Shown: positions 25,836-35,007 of the stretch, piece by piece
Layout: each line of letters begins with the position of its first letter
Position numbering within the stretch: the stretch's first letter is position 1
Source of the DNA: Intrasporangium_A sp039812505
GTDB taxonomy: Bacteria > Actinomycetota > Actinomycetes > Actinomycetales > Dermatophilaceae
Length of the DNA stretch: 47,759 bases
NCBI RefSeq assembly: GCF_039812505.1
Contig: NZ_JBDIAQ010000010.1
Coordinates: forward strand, 1 to 47,759
Reading direction: 5' to 3'
Translations under genes and position numbers: made by a program
The notes under the pieces: model-generated
What the model saw: only the letters and a program-made list of their open reading frames with translations
What the model was told of the DNA's origin: nothing
Databases searched by the model: none

Positions 25836-27237
25836 GGTCCTCCTCCTTGACGGCGGTGACGGTCCCACCCGTCACGACGGACTGTCCGCTCGAGCCGCCC
25901 GCGGTGAGCGCCACGCTCGGCTCGCGCAGCCGCTGACCGGGCAGGGGCGGGACGGGGTAGCCCCCGGCGAACGGGTCGATCTCCTCGGGCGGGGCGACCC
26001 GCTGGGCCGCCAGGCGTGCCTCGCGGCGGCCGTCCCAGATCCAGGCGACGGCCAGGGCGATGACCGCCACGACCGCGATGATGACCAGCGTCGAGTTGTT
26101 GAAGCCGAGCGGGCCGATCGAGACGGTCCCCTCGCCCAGGAAGCCGAGCTGCGCGCCGCGGATGAACGCGACCGCGATGACCCACGCGAGGGTGATCGGG
26201 ATGAGGACCTTCCAGCCGAACCGCATGAACTGGTCGTACCGGGTGCGCGGCAGGGTGCCGCGCAGCCACACGTAGCCCCAGATGAACAGCCACATCTTGA
26301 GGGTGAGCCAGAAGATGCCCCACCAGCCGTGGTTGAACATCCCGTCGTTGATGGCCGAGATCAAGGGCGGGGCCTGCCAGCCCCCGAGGAACATCGTCGT
26401 GGCGAGCGCCGAGACGGTGAACATGTTGATGTACTCGCCGAGGAAGAACATCGCGAAGCGCATCGACGAGTACTCGGTGTGGAACCCGCCGGTCAGCTCC
26501 CCCTCGCCCTCGGCCAGGTCGAACGGGAGCCGGTTGGTCTCGCCGACCATCGTGACGACGTAGACGGCGAAGCTGAAGAAGGCGGGCAGGATGTACCAGA
26601 GCGAGCTCTGCGCGGTGACGATCTGCGAGGTCGACATCGACCCGCTGAACAGGAACACCACCACCAGCGACAGGCCCATCGCGATCTCGTAGGAGATGAC
26701 CTGGGCGGTCGAGCGCAGCCCGCCGATCAGCGGGTAGGTCGAGCCCGAGCTCCAGCCGGCCAGGATGATCCCGTAGACGCCGACGGACGCGATGGCCAGC
26801 ACGAGCAGGACCGCGACCGGCACGTCGGTCACCTGCAGCGGGGTGCGGTGCCCGAACATCCACACCTCGGGCCCGAAGGGGATGATCGCGAAGGCGACGA
26901 ACGCCATGGTGCCGGCGATCAGCGGGGCGAGCAGGTAGACGATCTTGTCGGCCTGCGTCGGGGTGATGTCCTCCTTGAGCATGAGCTTGGCACCGTCGGC
27001 GAGCGTCTGCAGGATCCCGAAGGGGCCGTTGCGGTTCGGGCCGGGGCGCTGCTGCATCCGGCCGATGACGCGACGCTCGAACCAGATGACCAGCAGGGTC
27101 GACAGCAGCAGGTAGACGAAGACGACCACGGCCTTGATCAGGGCGATCCACCACGGCGTGTCGCTGAAGTCCGCCGACGGGTTCTCGGTCGCGGGCAGCG
27201 TGCTGAGCAGCCCGTATGCCGCTGAGCTGAGGGTCAT
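25828..27237 (-). CDS. nuoH: NADH-quinone oxidoreductase subunit H
   Basis: This 469-residue quinone-channel subunit has VIGRMQQRPGPNRNGPFGILQTLADGAKLMLKED, WSSGSTYPLIGGLRSTAQVISYEIAMGLS and the acidic loop RLPFDLAEGEGELTGGFHTEYSSM. About eight helices are followed by a soluble tail of about 65 residues that the second-cluster NuoH lacks. The ATG at 27237 overlaps the nuoG stop (ATGA). A GTATGCCGC word lies in its first codons (27214-27222). Confidence 0.96.
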   Translation of the reverse strand: MTLSSAAYGLLSTLPATENPSADFSDTPWWIALIKAVVVFVYLLLSTLLVIWFERRVIGRMQQRPGPNRNGPFGILQTLADGAKLMLKEDITPTQADKIVYLLAPLIAGTMAFVAFAIIPFGPEVWMFGHRTPLQVTDVPVAVLLVLAIASVGVYGIILAGWSSGSTYPLIGGLRSTAQVISYEIAMGLSLVVVFLFSGSMSTSQIVTAQSSLWYILPAFFSFAVYVVTMVGETNRLPFDLAEGEGELTGGFHTEYSSMRFAMFFLGEYINMFTVSALATTMFLGGWQAPPLISAINDGMFNHGWWGIFWLTLKMWLFIWGYVWLRGTLPRTRYDQFMRFGWKVLIPITLAWVIAVAFIRGAQLGFLGEGTVSIGPLGFNNSTLVIIAVVAVIALAVAWIWDGRREARLAAQRVAPPEEIDPFAGGYPVPPLPGQRLREPSVALTAGGSSGQSVVTGGTVTAVKEEDHG

Positions 27238-29708
27238 GCGACACCACCCTTCGTGACGGTGACGTGCTCGCCCGCCCGCGCCCCGAGGTCGCGGTAGACC
27301 GAGCAGCCCCTGGAGTTGGTCGGCAGCCACACCACGCCCTCGACCATGTCGTCGGTGACGACGGCCGGGACGCTCACGGCCCCGGCCGGGCCGGTGACGG
27401 TCACGGTGTCGCCGTCGGCGAGGCCGAGCCAGGTGGCCGCCCCAGGCGAGAGCCGGGCGACGGTGCGCGGCGCGGTGCCGGCGAGGAACGGCTCGCCGTC
27501 CTGCATGCGGCCGGCGTCCAGCAGCGTGGCCCACGTGGCGAGGACGAACTCGCCGGCACCGGCCGGGGCGACCGGCGCGGCGGACGTGGCCGGGGCGGGC
27601 GCACGTCGGCCGGTCCACGGACCGAGCGCCTCGAACTGGGCCTGGACCTCGCCGTGCGTGCGGGTCTGCAGGAAGTGCCCCATCTCGCTGGCGAGCATGT
27701 CGAGCGCGCGGTAGTCGCTCACGGCGTTCGAGGACAGGGCCCGCTCGAACGGCCGGACGCGCCCCTCCCAGTCGACGAAGCTGCCGGCCTTGTGGGCGTG
27801 CGGCGCCACCGGCAGGACCACGTCGGCGACGGCAGTGACCGGCGACTCGCGCAGCTCGAGCGACACCACGAAGGCGCGCTCCAGGGCGGCGGCGGCCTCG
27901 GGCAGCCCGAGGTCGAGCGGGTCGACGCCGCCGACGACGAGCGCGTCGAGGCCGCCGTCGGCCGCCGCCGCGATGATCCGGGCCGTGTCGCGACCGGGTG
28001 TCTCGGGCAGCGAGTCGGTGTCCCAGACCGCGGCGACCTCGGCGCGCGCGGCCGGGTCGGCGACCGGGCGACCACCGGGCAGCAGGTGGCCGATGGCCCC
28101 GACCTCCAGGGCGCCCCGCTCGCCGGCGCGGCGCGGCACCCAGGCGAGCCGGGCCCCCTTGGCGGCGGCGAGCTCGGCCGCGGCGGTGAGGGCGCCGGGG
28201 ACCTGGGCGAGGCGCTCCCCGACCAGCACGATCCCGCCCTCGGCGAGCGCCTCGTCGGCGGCCCGGCCGGCCGCGGTGGCGGACCCGAGGTTGCGCAGGG
28301 TGTCGGTCTCGTGACCCGGGGCGGTCGGCACGACGGTGCCACCCATCTTCTTCAGGCCGCGGGACCGGAACGGGGCCAACGAGAAGACCCGGGTGCGGTG
28401 CTTGCGGAACGCCTTGCGCAGCCGCAGGAAGACGATCGGGGACTCGTCCTCGGGCTCGAAGCCGACGAGCAGGACGGCTGTCGCCTGCTCGAGGTCGGCG
28501 TAGGTGACGCCGGTCGTGCCGGCGCCGCCGGTCGAGGGACCGGTGCCGACGACGTGCTGGGCCAGGAAGCCGGCCTCCTCGACCGTCGCCGGCCGGGCCC
28601 GGAAGTCGACGTCGTTGGTGCCGAGCACGACGCGGGCGAACTTGCCGTAGGCGTAGGCGTCCTCGGCGCTGACCCGCCCGCCCACGAGCACCGCGGCCCG
28701 TGCGCCGGTAAGGCCTGCGCCGGCGGCGGCGAGCGCCTCCGGCCAGCCGACCACGCGCAGCTCACCGTCGTCGCCGCGCACCATGGGCAGCTCGATCCGG
28801 TCGGGCTGGGTGGCGTAGGTGAACGCCCAGCGCCCCTTGTCGCAGTTCCATTCCTCGTTGACCTCGGGCGTGTCGAAGCCCATCCGGCGCAGCACGACGC
28901 CGCGCCGGTGGTCGGTGCGGATGCCGCAGCCGCTGGCGCAGTGCTCGCAGACGCTGGAGGTCGACACCAGGTCGAAGGGCCGCGAGCGGAAGCGGTAGGC
29001 CGACCCGGTCAGCGCGCCGACGGGGCAGATCTGCACGGTGTTGCCGGAGAAGTAGCTCTCGAAGGGCTTCTCCTCGTAGATGCTGACCTGCTGCAGACCG
29101 CCACGCTCGGCCAGGACGATGAACGGGTCGCCGGCGATCTCGTCGGCGAACCGGGTGCAGCGCGTGCAGAGGATGCAGCGGTCGCGGTCGAGCAGGATCT
29201 GCGAGGAGATGTTGATCGGCTTCGGGTAGGTGCGCTTGACGTCCTCGTAGCGAGAGTCGGGGCGGCCGTTGCTCATCGCCTGGTTCTGCAGCGGGCACTC
29301 GCCGCCCTTGTCGCACACCGGGCAGTCGAGCGGGTGGTTGACCAGCAGGAACTCGATGTTGCCGTGCTGCGCCTTGTCGGCCACCACGGAGGTGTTCTGG
29401 GTGTTGACCACCATGCCCGGCGAGACCGTCATCGTGCACGACGCCTGCGGTTTGGGCATCGGGCGCGGGGTGCCCTCGCGGTCGGGCAGCGCGACGTCCA
29501 CGAGGCACTGGCGGCACGCCCCGATCGGGTCGAGCAGCGGGTGGTCGCAGAAGCGCGGGATCTCGATCCCGATCTGCTCCGCGGCCCGGATGACCAGGGT
29601 GCCCTTGGGCACGGTGACCGGCACGCCGTCGATCGTCAGGCTGACGCCGTCGGGGTTCTTCGGGGGCTGCCCGCCGCCGGCGGTGGTTGAGGTCGTGGTG
29701 GTGGTCAT
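27234..29708 (-). CDS. nuoG: NADH-quinone oxidoreductase subunit G
   Basis: NuoG is the large iron-sulfur subunit of the NADH module. The 824 residues start with a [2Fe-2S] domain (C54 in PRFCDHPLLD, C65 and C68 in GACRQCLVDV), then CPVCDKGGECPLQ, the [4Fe-4S] motif RDRCILCTRCTRFADE and a molybdopterin-fold-type CEHCASGCGIRTDHR, followed by a catalytically dead molybdoenzyme-like domain. The ATG at 29708 overlaps the nuoF stop. Confidence 0.96.
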   Translation of the reverse strand: MTTTTTSTTAGGGQPPKNPDGVSLTIDGVPVTVPKGTLVIRAAEQIGIEIPRFCDHPLLDPIGACRQCLVDVALPDREGTPRPMPKPQASCTMTVSPGMVVNTQNTSVVADKAQHGNIEFLLVNHPLDCPVCDKGGECPLQNQAMSNGRPDSRYEDVKRTYPKPINISSQILLDRDRCILCTRCTRFADEIAGDPFIVLAERGGLQQVSIYEEKPFESYFSGNTVQICPVGALTGSAYRFRSRPFDLVSTSSVCEHCASGCGIRTDHRRGVVLRRMGFDTPEVNEEWNCDKGRWAFTYATQPDRIELPMVRGDDGELRVVGWPEALAAAGAGLTGARAAVLVGGRVSAEDAYAYGKFARVVLGTNDVDFRARPATVEEAGFLAQHVVGTGPSTGGAGTTGVTYADLEQATAVLLVGFEPEDESPIVFLRLRKAFRKHRTRVFSLAPFRSRGLKKMGGTVVPTAPGHETDTLRNLGSATAAGRAADEALAEGGIVLVGERLAQVPGALTAAAELAAAKGARLAWVPRRAGERGALEVGAIGHLLPGGRPVADPAARAEVAAVWDTDSLPETPGRDTARIIAAAADGGLDALVVGGVDPLDLGLPEAAAALERAFVVSLELRESPVTAVADVVLPVAPHAHKAGSFVDWEGRVRPFERALSSNAVSDYRALDMLASEMGHFLQTRTHGEVQAQFEALGPWTGRRAPAPATSAAPVAPAGAGEFVLATWATLLDAGRMQDGEPFLAGTAPRTVARLSPGAATWLGLADGDTVTVTGPAGAVSVPAVVTDDMVEGVVWLPTNSRGCSVYRDLGARAGEHVTVTKGGVA

Positions 29709-31039
29709 GTGGTCACCATCCCGCTCGACTCCTTCGTGTCACGGACCGGGAAGAGCACGGACTTCTCCGGTGGGAACAGCTCGGCGGCGGGGGTGTGCGT
29801 GCCCGCCTCGAACTCCTCGCGGAACTGCTTGATCCCCGACGTGACGGGCATCGTCGCCGCGTCGCCGAGCGCGCAGAACGCCCGGCCGAGGATGTTCTCG
29901 CACATGTCGAGCAGCTTGTCGACGTCGTCGGGGGTGCCCCTGCCGTGCTCGAGGCGCGTCATGATCTGGCGCAGCCAGTAGGTCCCCTCGCGGCACGGGG
30001 TGCACTTGCCGCACGACTCGTGCTGGTAGAACTCCGTCCACCGGGCGACGGCACGCACGACCGAGACGGTCTCGTCGAAGACCTGCAGGGCCCGGGTGCC
30101 GAGCATCGACCCGGCTGCGGCGACGGAGTCGAAGTCGAGCGGGATGTCCAGGTGCTCCTCGGTCAGGATCGGCGTCGAGGACCCGCCGGGGGTCCAGAAC
30201 TTCAGCCGGTGCCCGTTGCGGATCCCGCCCGCGAGCTCGAGCAGCTCGCGCATGGTGATGCCGAGCGGCGCCTCGAACTGGCCGGGGTGGGCGACGTGGC
30301 CGGACAGGCTGAAGATGCCGAACCCGGTGGACTTCTCGGTGCCCATGCTCTTGAACCAGTCGGCACCGTGCCGGATGATGCCGGCCACCGAGGCGATCGA
30401 CTCGACGTTGTTGACCGACGTCGGCCGGGCGTACAGACCCTGGGCGCCGGGGAACGGCGGCTTGCTGCGCGGCTGCCCGCGACGACCCTCGAGCGAGTCG
30501 AGCAGCGCGGTCTCCTCGCCGCACTCGTAGGCGCCGGCGCCGGCGTGCACGACGATGTCGAGCGTGACGCCGCTGCCCAGCACGTCGCGCCCGAGGTATC
30601 CGGCGGCCCGGGCCTCGGCCACCGCCGACAGGAGCCGGCGGTAGACGTGCACGACCTCGCCGCGCAGGTAGATGAAGGCCTTCTCGCAGCCGATCGCGTA
30701 GGAGCCGATGGCCGCACCCTCGACCAGCTCGTGCGGGTTGGCCATCATCAGCGGGATGTCCTTGCAGGTGCCCGGCTCCGACTCGTCGGCGTTGACGACG
30801 AGGTAGCGCGGCCCGCCGTCGGGCGGGGACATGAACGACCACTTCAGGCCCGTCGGGAAGCCGGCGCCACCGCGCCCGCGGATGCTCGAGTCCTTGACCT
30901 CGGCCAGCACCTCCTCCGGCTTCATGGTCAGGGCCCTGCGCAGGGCCCGGTAGCCGTCGTGCTGCTCGTACGTCGCCAGCTTCCACGACTCCGGGGCGTC
31001 CCAGAAGCGGGTCAGGATGGGGGTCAGCGTGTCGGTCAC
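29705..31039 (-). CDS. nuoF: NADH-quinone oxidoreductase subunit F
   Basis: This is the NADH- and FMN-binding 51-kDa-type subunit, 444 residues. RGRGGAGFPTGLKWSF forms the NADH/FMN glycine loop, with VVNADESEPGTCKD and YECGEETALLDSLEG. The N3 [4Fe-4S] ligands are in ESCGKCTPCREGT plus a later Cys in GRAFCALGD. The GTG at 31039 overlaps the nuoE stop. The second nuo cluster has no counterpart of this gene. Confidence 0.97.
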   Translation of the reverse strand: MTDTLTPILTRFWDAPESWKLATYEQHDGYRALRRALTMKPEEVLAEVKDSSIRGRGGAGFPTGLKWSFMSPPDGGPRYLVVNADESEPGTCKDIPLMMANPHELVEGAAIGSYAIGCEKAFIYLRGEVVHVYRRLLSAVAEARAAGYLGRDVLGSGVTLDIVVHAGAGAYECGEETALLDSLEGRRGQPRSKPPFPGAQGLYARPTSVNNVESIASVAGIIRHGADWFKSMGTEKSTGFGIFSLSGHVAHPGQFEAPLGITMRELLELAGGIRNGHRLKFWTPGGSSTPILTEEHLDIPLDFDSVAAAGSMLGTRALQVFDETVSVVRAVARWTEFYQHESCGKCTPCREGTYWLRQIMTRLEHGRGTPDDVDKLLDMCENILGRAFCALGDAATMPVTSGIKQFREEFEAGTHTPAAELFPPEKSVLFPVRDTKESSGMVTT

Positions 31040-31824
31040 TTGGGCTTCTCCTTCCCATCAGGGGCCGGCCCGGGGTCGGCAGCGTCGTCACCCGGCGCGC
31101 GCCAGCCGCGTTCCTTGGCGATGCCGAGGCCGAGCAGCGAGGCGGGTCCCGCGCCGACGCCCTCGTCGGCCCGTCCGTCGTTGAAGCCGGCCAGGACGCG
31201 GGAGATCTCCTTGAAGGTGCAGACGTGGTGCGCCCCGCGGGTCGGCACGACGTCCTTGCCGGCGCGCAGGTCGTCGACGAGCGCAGTGGCCGACTCGGGC
31301 GTCTGGTTGTCGAAGAACTCCCAGTTCGTCATGATGACGGGCGCGTAGTCGCAGCCCGCGTTGCACTCGATGCGCTCGAGGGTGATCTTGCCGTCCGGTG
31401 TCGTCTCGTCGTGCCCGACCCCGAGGTGCTCGGAGAGCCGCTCGAAGATCAGGTCGCCGCCCATGACGGCGCAGAGCGTGTTGGTGCAGACCCCGACCGT
31501 GTACTCGCCGTTGGGGTGGCGCTTGTACTGGGTGTAGTAGGTCGCGACGGCGCTGATCTCGGCGGTCGTGAGGTCGAGCAGCTCGGCGCAGAGCCGGATG
31601 CCCCGGCCCGTGACGTACCCGTCGACGGACTGGACCAGGTGCAGCAGCGGCAGCAGCGCCGAACGCGCCACGGGGTAGCGGGCGATGATCACCGCCGCGT
31701 CCGCGCGCAGCCGCTCGAGGACGTCGGGCTCGTACGGCTTCTTGCTCTCCGCGTCGACGTGCAGGTAGCCCGCCTGCTGCGTCATGTGCAGCGACCAGGT
31801 CTCTCCGTAGCCGTACTCACTCAT
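31036..31824 (-). CDS. nuoE: NADH-quinone oxidoreductase subunit E
   Basis: This is the 24-kDa-type thioredoxin-fold subunit with a [2Fe-2S] cluster. The ligands are in VCTNTLCAVMGG and IECNAGCDYAPV. The 262 residues include a C-terminal extension of about 60 polar residues ending KEKPK. The ATG at 31824 overlaps the nuoD stop (ATGA). Confidence 0.96.
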   Translation of the reverse strand: MSEYGYGETWSLHMTQQAGYLHVDAESKKPYEPDVLERLRADAAVIIARYPVARSALLPLLHLVQSVDGYVTGRGIRLCAELLDLTTAEISAVATYYTQYKRHPNGEYTVGVCTNTLCAVMGGDLIFERLSEHLGVGHDETTPDGKITLERIECNAGCDYAPVIMTNWEFFDNQTPESATALVDDLRAGKDVVPTRGAHHVCTFKEISRVLAGFNDGRADEGVGAGPASLLGLGIAKERGWRAPGDDAADPGPAPDGKEKPK

Positions 31825-33173
31825 CGGTCCACGCCTCCCATCACGGGGTCGAGCGAGGCCACCGCGACGATGACGTCGGCGACCTGGCCGCCCTCGCACA
31901 GCGCGGCCACGGCCTGCAGGTTGTTGAAGCTCGGGTCACGGAAGTGGGCCCGGTAGGGTCGGGTGCCGCCCTGCGAGACGACGTGGCAGCCGAGCTCGCC
32001 CTTGGCGGACTCGACCGCCTGGTAGGCCTGGCCCGGCGGGACCCGGAAGCCCTCGGTGACGAGCTTGAAGTGGTGGATCAGCGCCTCCATCGAGTCGCCC
32101 ATGATCTCGCGGATGTGGTCGAGGCTGTTGCCGTAGCCGTCGGGACCGAGGGCGAGCTGGGCCGGCCAGCCGATCTTCTTGTCGGCCACCATGACCGGAC
32201 CCGGGTTGTCCTGGAGCCGGTCGGCGCACTGGGCGATGATCCGCAGCGACTCGTACATCTCGTCGAGGCGGATCCGCAGCCGGCCGTAGGCGTCGGCGGT
32301 GGTCCGGGTGATGACGTCGAAGTCGTAGGTCTCGTAGCCGCAGTACGGGGCGCTGCGGCGCAGGTCGTGGGGCAGACCCGTGGCACGCAGCACCGGCCCG
32401 GTCATGCCGAGGGCCATGCAGCCGGCGAGGTCGAGCACGCCGATGCCGACCATGCGGCCCTTGACGATCGGGTTCTCGTTGAGCAGGTCCTCGAGCTCCT
32501 TGATGCCTTGGCGGACCTGCGGGATCATCTCGCGGATCGCGTCGATCGTGCCGGGCGGCAGGTCGGCGACCACTCCGCCGGGGCGGATGTAGGCGTTGTT
32601 CATGCGCAGGCCGGTGACCATCTCGATGATCCGCATGAGCCGCTCGCGCTCCCGGAAGCCGACCGTCATGACGGTCGTGGCGCCCATCTCCATGCCGCTC
32701 GTGCCGAGCCCGACCAGGTGCGAGCTGATCCGGGTCAGCTCCATCATCAGCACACGGATGACGCTGGCCCGCTCCGGGATGTCGTCGGTGACCCCGAGCA
32801 GCTTCTCGATGCCGAGGCAGAAGGCCGCCTCCTGGAACATCGGGGTCAGGTAGTCCATCCGGGTGCAGAACGTCACGCCCTGCGTCCAGGTGCGGAACTC
32901 CATGTTCTTCTCGATGCCGGTGTGCAGGTAGCCGATGCCCGCCCGGGCCTCGGTCACCGTCTCGCCGTCGAGCTCGAGGATCAGCCGCAGCACGCCGTGG
33001 GTCGAGGGGTGCTGGGGCCCCATGTTGACCACGATGCGCTCCTCGTGCAGCGAGGTGGCCTCGTCGACCAGGTCGTCCCAGTCACCCCCTTCGACGTTGA
33101 AGACCTTGGCGCCCTCGGCCAGCTGCTCGTCGAGGGGGCTGGTGGCGTACGGGTCGGTGGTGTTGGTGCTCAT
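31821..33173 (-). CDS. nuoD: NADH-quinone oxidoreductase subunit D
   Basis: This is the 49-kDa-type quinone-site subunit, derived from the NiFe hydrogenase large subunit; 450 residues. VNMGPQHPSTHGVLRLILELDGE carries the quinone-contacting His, and GYLHTGIEKNMEFRTW, FRERERLMRIIE and NNAYIRPGGV follow. The ATG at 33173 overlaps the nuoC stop (TGATG). It is the only nuoD in the window, which matters because the second cluster lacks one. Confidence 0.97.
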   Translation of the reverse strand: MSTNTTDPYATSPLDEQLAEGAKVFNVEGGDWDDLVDEATSLHEERIVVNMGPQHPSTHGVLRLILELDGETVTEARAGIGYLHTGIEKNMEFRTWTQGVTFCTRMDYLTPMFQEAAFCLGIEKLLGVTDDIPERASVIRVLMMELTRISSHLVGLGTSGMEMGATTVMTVGFRERERLMRIIEMVTGLRMNNAYIRPGGVVADLPPGTIDAIREMIPQVRQGIKELEDLLNENPIVKGRMVGIGVLDLAGCMALGMTGPVLRATGLPHDLRRSAPYCGYETYDFDVITRTTADAYGRLRIRLDEMYESLRIIAQCADRLQDNPGPVMVADKKIGWPAQLALGPDGYGNSLDHIREIMGDSMEALIHHFKLVTEGFRVPPGQAYQAVESAKGELGCHVVSQGGTRPYRAHFRDPSFNNLQAVAALCEGGQVADVIVAVASLDPVMGGVDR

Positions 33174-33970
33174 CAGTTGTACGACCTCCGCTGGTCCGGC
33201 GCCGGGACCGTCGCGCCCTTGTACTCGACGGGGATGCCGCCGAGCGGGTAGTCCTTGCGCTGGGGGTGGCCCGGCCAGTCGTCGGGCATCAGGATGCGGG
33301 TCAGCGACGGGTGGCCGTCGAAGATGACCCCGAACATGTCCCACACCTCGCGCTCGTGCCAGTCGTTGCCGGGGTAGACCGAGACGATGGACGGGATGTG
33401 CGGGTCGGCGTCGGGGCAGCTGACCTCGACGCGCAGCCGCCTCGTGCCGTGGGTGATCGAGGCGAAGTGGTAGACGGCATGCAGCTCCGCGCCGGACATG
33501 TCCGGGTAGTGCACGCCGCAGACGCCGGCGCAGAACTCGAAGCGCAGCGCAGGGTCGTCGCGCAGCACCCGGGCGACCGCGAGCAGGTGCTCGCGCCGGA
33601 CGTGCAGGGTCAGCTCGCCCCGGTCGACCACGACGCTCCCGACGGCCTCGTCGAACGGGGCGCTGCCACCGACGAGGGCCCGCTCGAGCTCGTCGGCGAC
33701 CTCGTCGAAGTAGGAGCCGTACGGGCGGGGCGCGGACCCCGGGAAGAGGATCGGCTTGCTCAGCCCGCCGTAACCGGAGGTGTCGCCGCCGAGCGAGGGA
33801 CCCCACATGCCGTGGCGCACCCCGACGACCTCGGGCTCGCCCGCCTCGCCGGCGCGGGCCCGGTCCAGCGCGTCGATGTCGGCGGCGGTCAGGCCGGTGC
33901 CGGCGGTGCCCTCCGCCCGCTGCGAGGACGACGGCGGCTTCGGGGTCTCGGGAGGCGGGTTGACACTCAT
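33173..33970 (-). CDS. nuoC: NADH-quinone oxidoreductase subunit C
   Basis: This 30-kDa-type subunit is 265 residues and carries about 75 N-terminal residues of low conservation (VGVRHGMWGPSLGGDTSGYGGL), typical of actinomycete NuoC. The core contains NDWHEREVWDMFGVIFDGHPSLTRILMPDDW and HPQRKDYPLGGIPVEYKG. The ATG at 33970 overlaps the nuoB stop. Confidence 0.96.
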   Translation of the reverse strand: MSVNPPPETPKPPSSSQRAEGTAGTGLTAADIDALDRARAGEAGEPEVVGVRHGMWGPSLGGDTSGYGGLSKPILFPGSAPRPYGSYFDEVADELERALVGGSAPFDEAVGSVVVDRGELTLHVRREHLLAVARVLRDDPALRFEFCAGVCGVHYPDMSGAELHAVYHFASITHGTRRLRVEVSCPDADPHIPSIVSVYPGNDWHEREVWDMFGVIFDGHPSLTRILMPDDWPGHPQRKDYPLGGIPVEYKGATVPAPDQRRSYN

Positions 33971-34521
33971 GCCAGCAGCCCCTTCATCTCGTGGGTCGGC
34001 GTCGCGCGCAGCGCCGCCTCCTCCGCGGCCCGCGCCGCGGCCTCGCGCTGCACGCCGAGGTGCGAGCTCTGGATCTGCTTGTGCAGCTCGATGATCGAGT
34101 TGAGCAGCATCTGCGGGCGGGGTGGGCACCCGGGCAGGTAGATGTCGACCGGGACGACGTGGTCGACGCCCTGCACGATCGCGTAGTTGTTGAACATCCC
34201 GCCCGAGCTGGCGCAGACGCCCATCGCGATGACCCACTTGGGGTCGGACATCTGGTCGTAGACCTGGCGCAGCACCGGGGCCATCTTCTGGCTGACCCGG
34301 CCCGCGACGATCATCAGGTCGGCCTGGCGCGGCGTGGCCGCGAAGCGCTCCATCCCGAAGCGGGCGATGTCGTAGTCGGGGGTGCCGACCGCCATCATCT
34401 CGATGGCGCAGCAGGCCAGGCCGAACGTCGCCGGCCACATCGACGCCTTGCGGACCCACCCGGCCGCGAGCTCGAGAGTGGTGAGCATGAAGCCGGCCGG
34501 CAGCTTCTCTTCCAGACCCAT
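33967..34521 (-). CDS. nuoB: NADH-quinone oxidoreductase subunit B
   Basis: This is the N2 cluster subunit, 184 residues. Ligands: CC in FGLACCAIEMMA, Cys in MGVCASSGGMF and Cys in LPGCPPRPQM. The ATG at 34521 has GGAG upstream and lies 25 nt after the nuoA stop. Confidence 0.97.
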   Translation of the reverse strand: MGLEEKLPAGFMLTTLELAAGWVRKASMWPATFGLACCAIEMMAVGTPDYDIARFGMERFAATPRQADLMIVAGRVSQKMAPVLRQVYDQMSDPKWVIAMGVCASSGGMFNNYAIVQGVDHVVPVDIYLPGCPPRPQMLLNSIIELHKQIQSSHLGVQREAAARAAEEAALRATPTHEMKGLLA

Positions 34522-34546
34522 GTTTTCTCCTTCAGTCCCAGTCCAC

Positions 34547-34912
34547 TCAGTCCCAGTCGAGCCCGCCGCGGCGCCACACGTAGGCGTAGGCGATGAACAC
34601 GGTGAGGATGAACAGGACCACCTCGACGAGGGCGAACAGTCCCAGCTTGTTGAACGCGACCGCGAACGGATAGAGGAACACCGACTCGATGTCGAACACG
34701 ATGAACAGCATCGCGGTCAGGTAGTACTTGATCGGGACCCGCCCACCCCCGGCGGCCTGGGGCGAGGGCTGGATGCCGCACTCGTAGGCCTCGAGCTTGG
34801 CGCGGTTGTAGCGCTTGGGCCCGACGACGAGGGAGGTGAACACCGACAGCGCGGCGAAACCGAACCCGAGCGCCAGCATGAACAACACGGGTACGTAAGG
34901 GGCGTTGCTCAT
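34547..34912 (-). CDS. nuoA: NADH-quinone oxidoreductase subunit A
   Basis: This 121-residue, three-helix subunit has KLEAYECGIQPSPQAAGGGRVPIKYYL and FIVFDIESVFLYPFA, including the loop Cys that reports the active/deactive transition in other complex I enzymes. It is the first gene of the main operon and its ATG at 34912 is preceded by AAGG. The 95-bp gap to the upstream reductase gene contains a TAGGAT that could be a -10, but the -35 is poor. Confidence 0.96.
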   Translation of the reverse strand: MSNAPYVPVLFMLALGFGFAALSVFTSLVVGPKRYNRAKLEAYECGIQPSPQAAGGGRVPIKYYLTAMLFIVFDIESVFLYPFAVAFNKLGLFALVEVVLFILTVFIAYAYVWRRGGLDWD

Positions 34913-35007
34913 CCTTGCTCACTTCCCTTTCGGTCGGCCAAGAGGCGTGGCGCCCCCATCCTAGGGGCGGGCCCCCCAAACGTCTTGACGGGCACGCGGG
35001 TCTCCTC

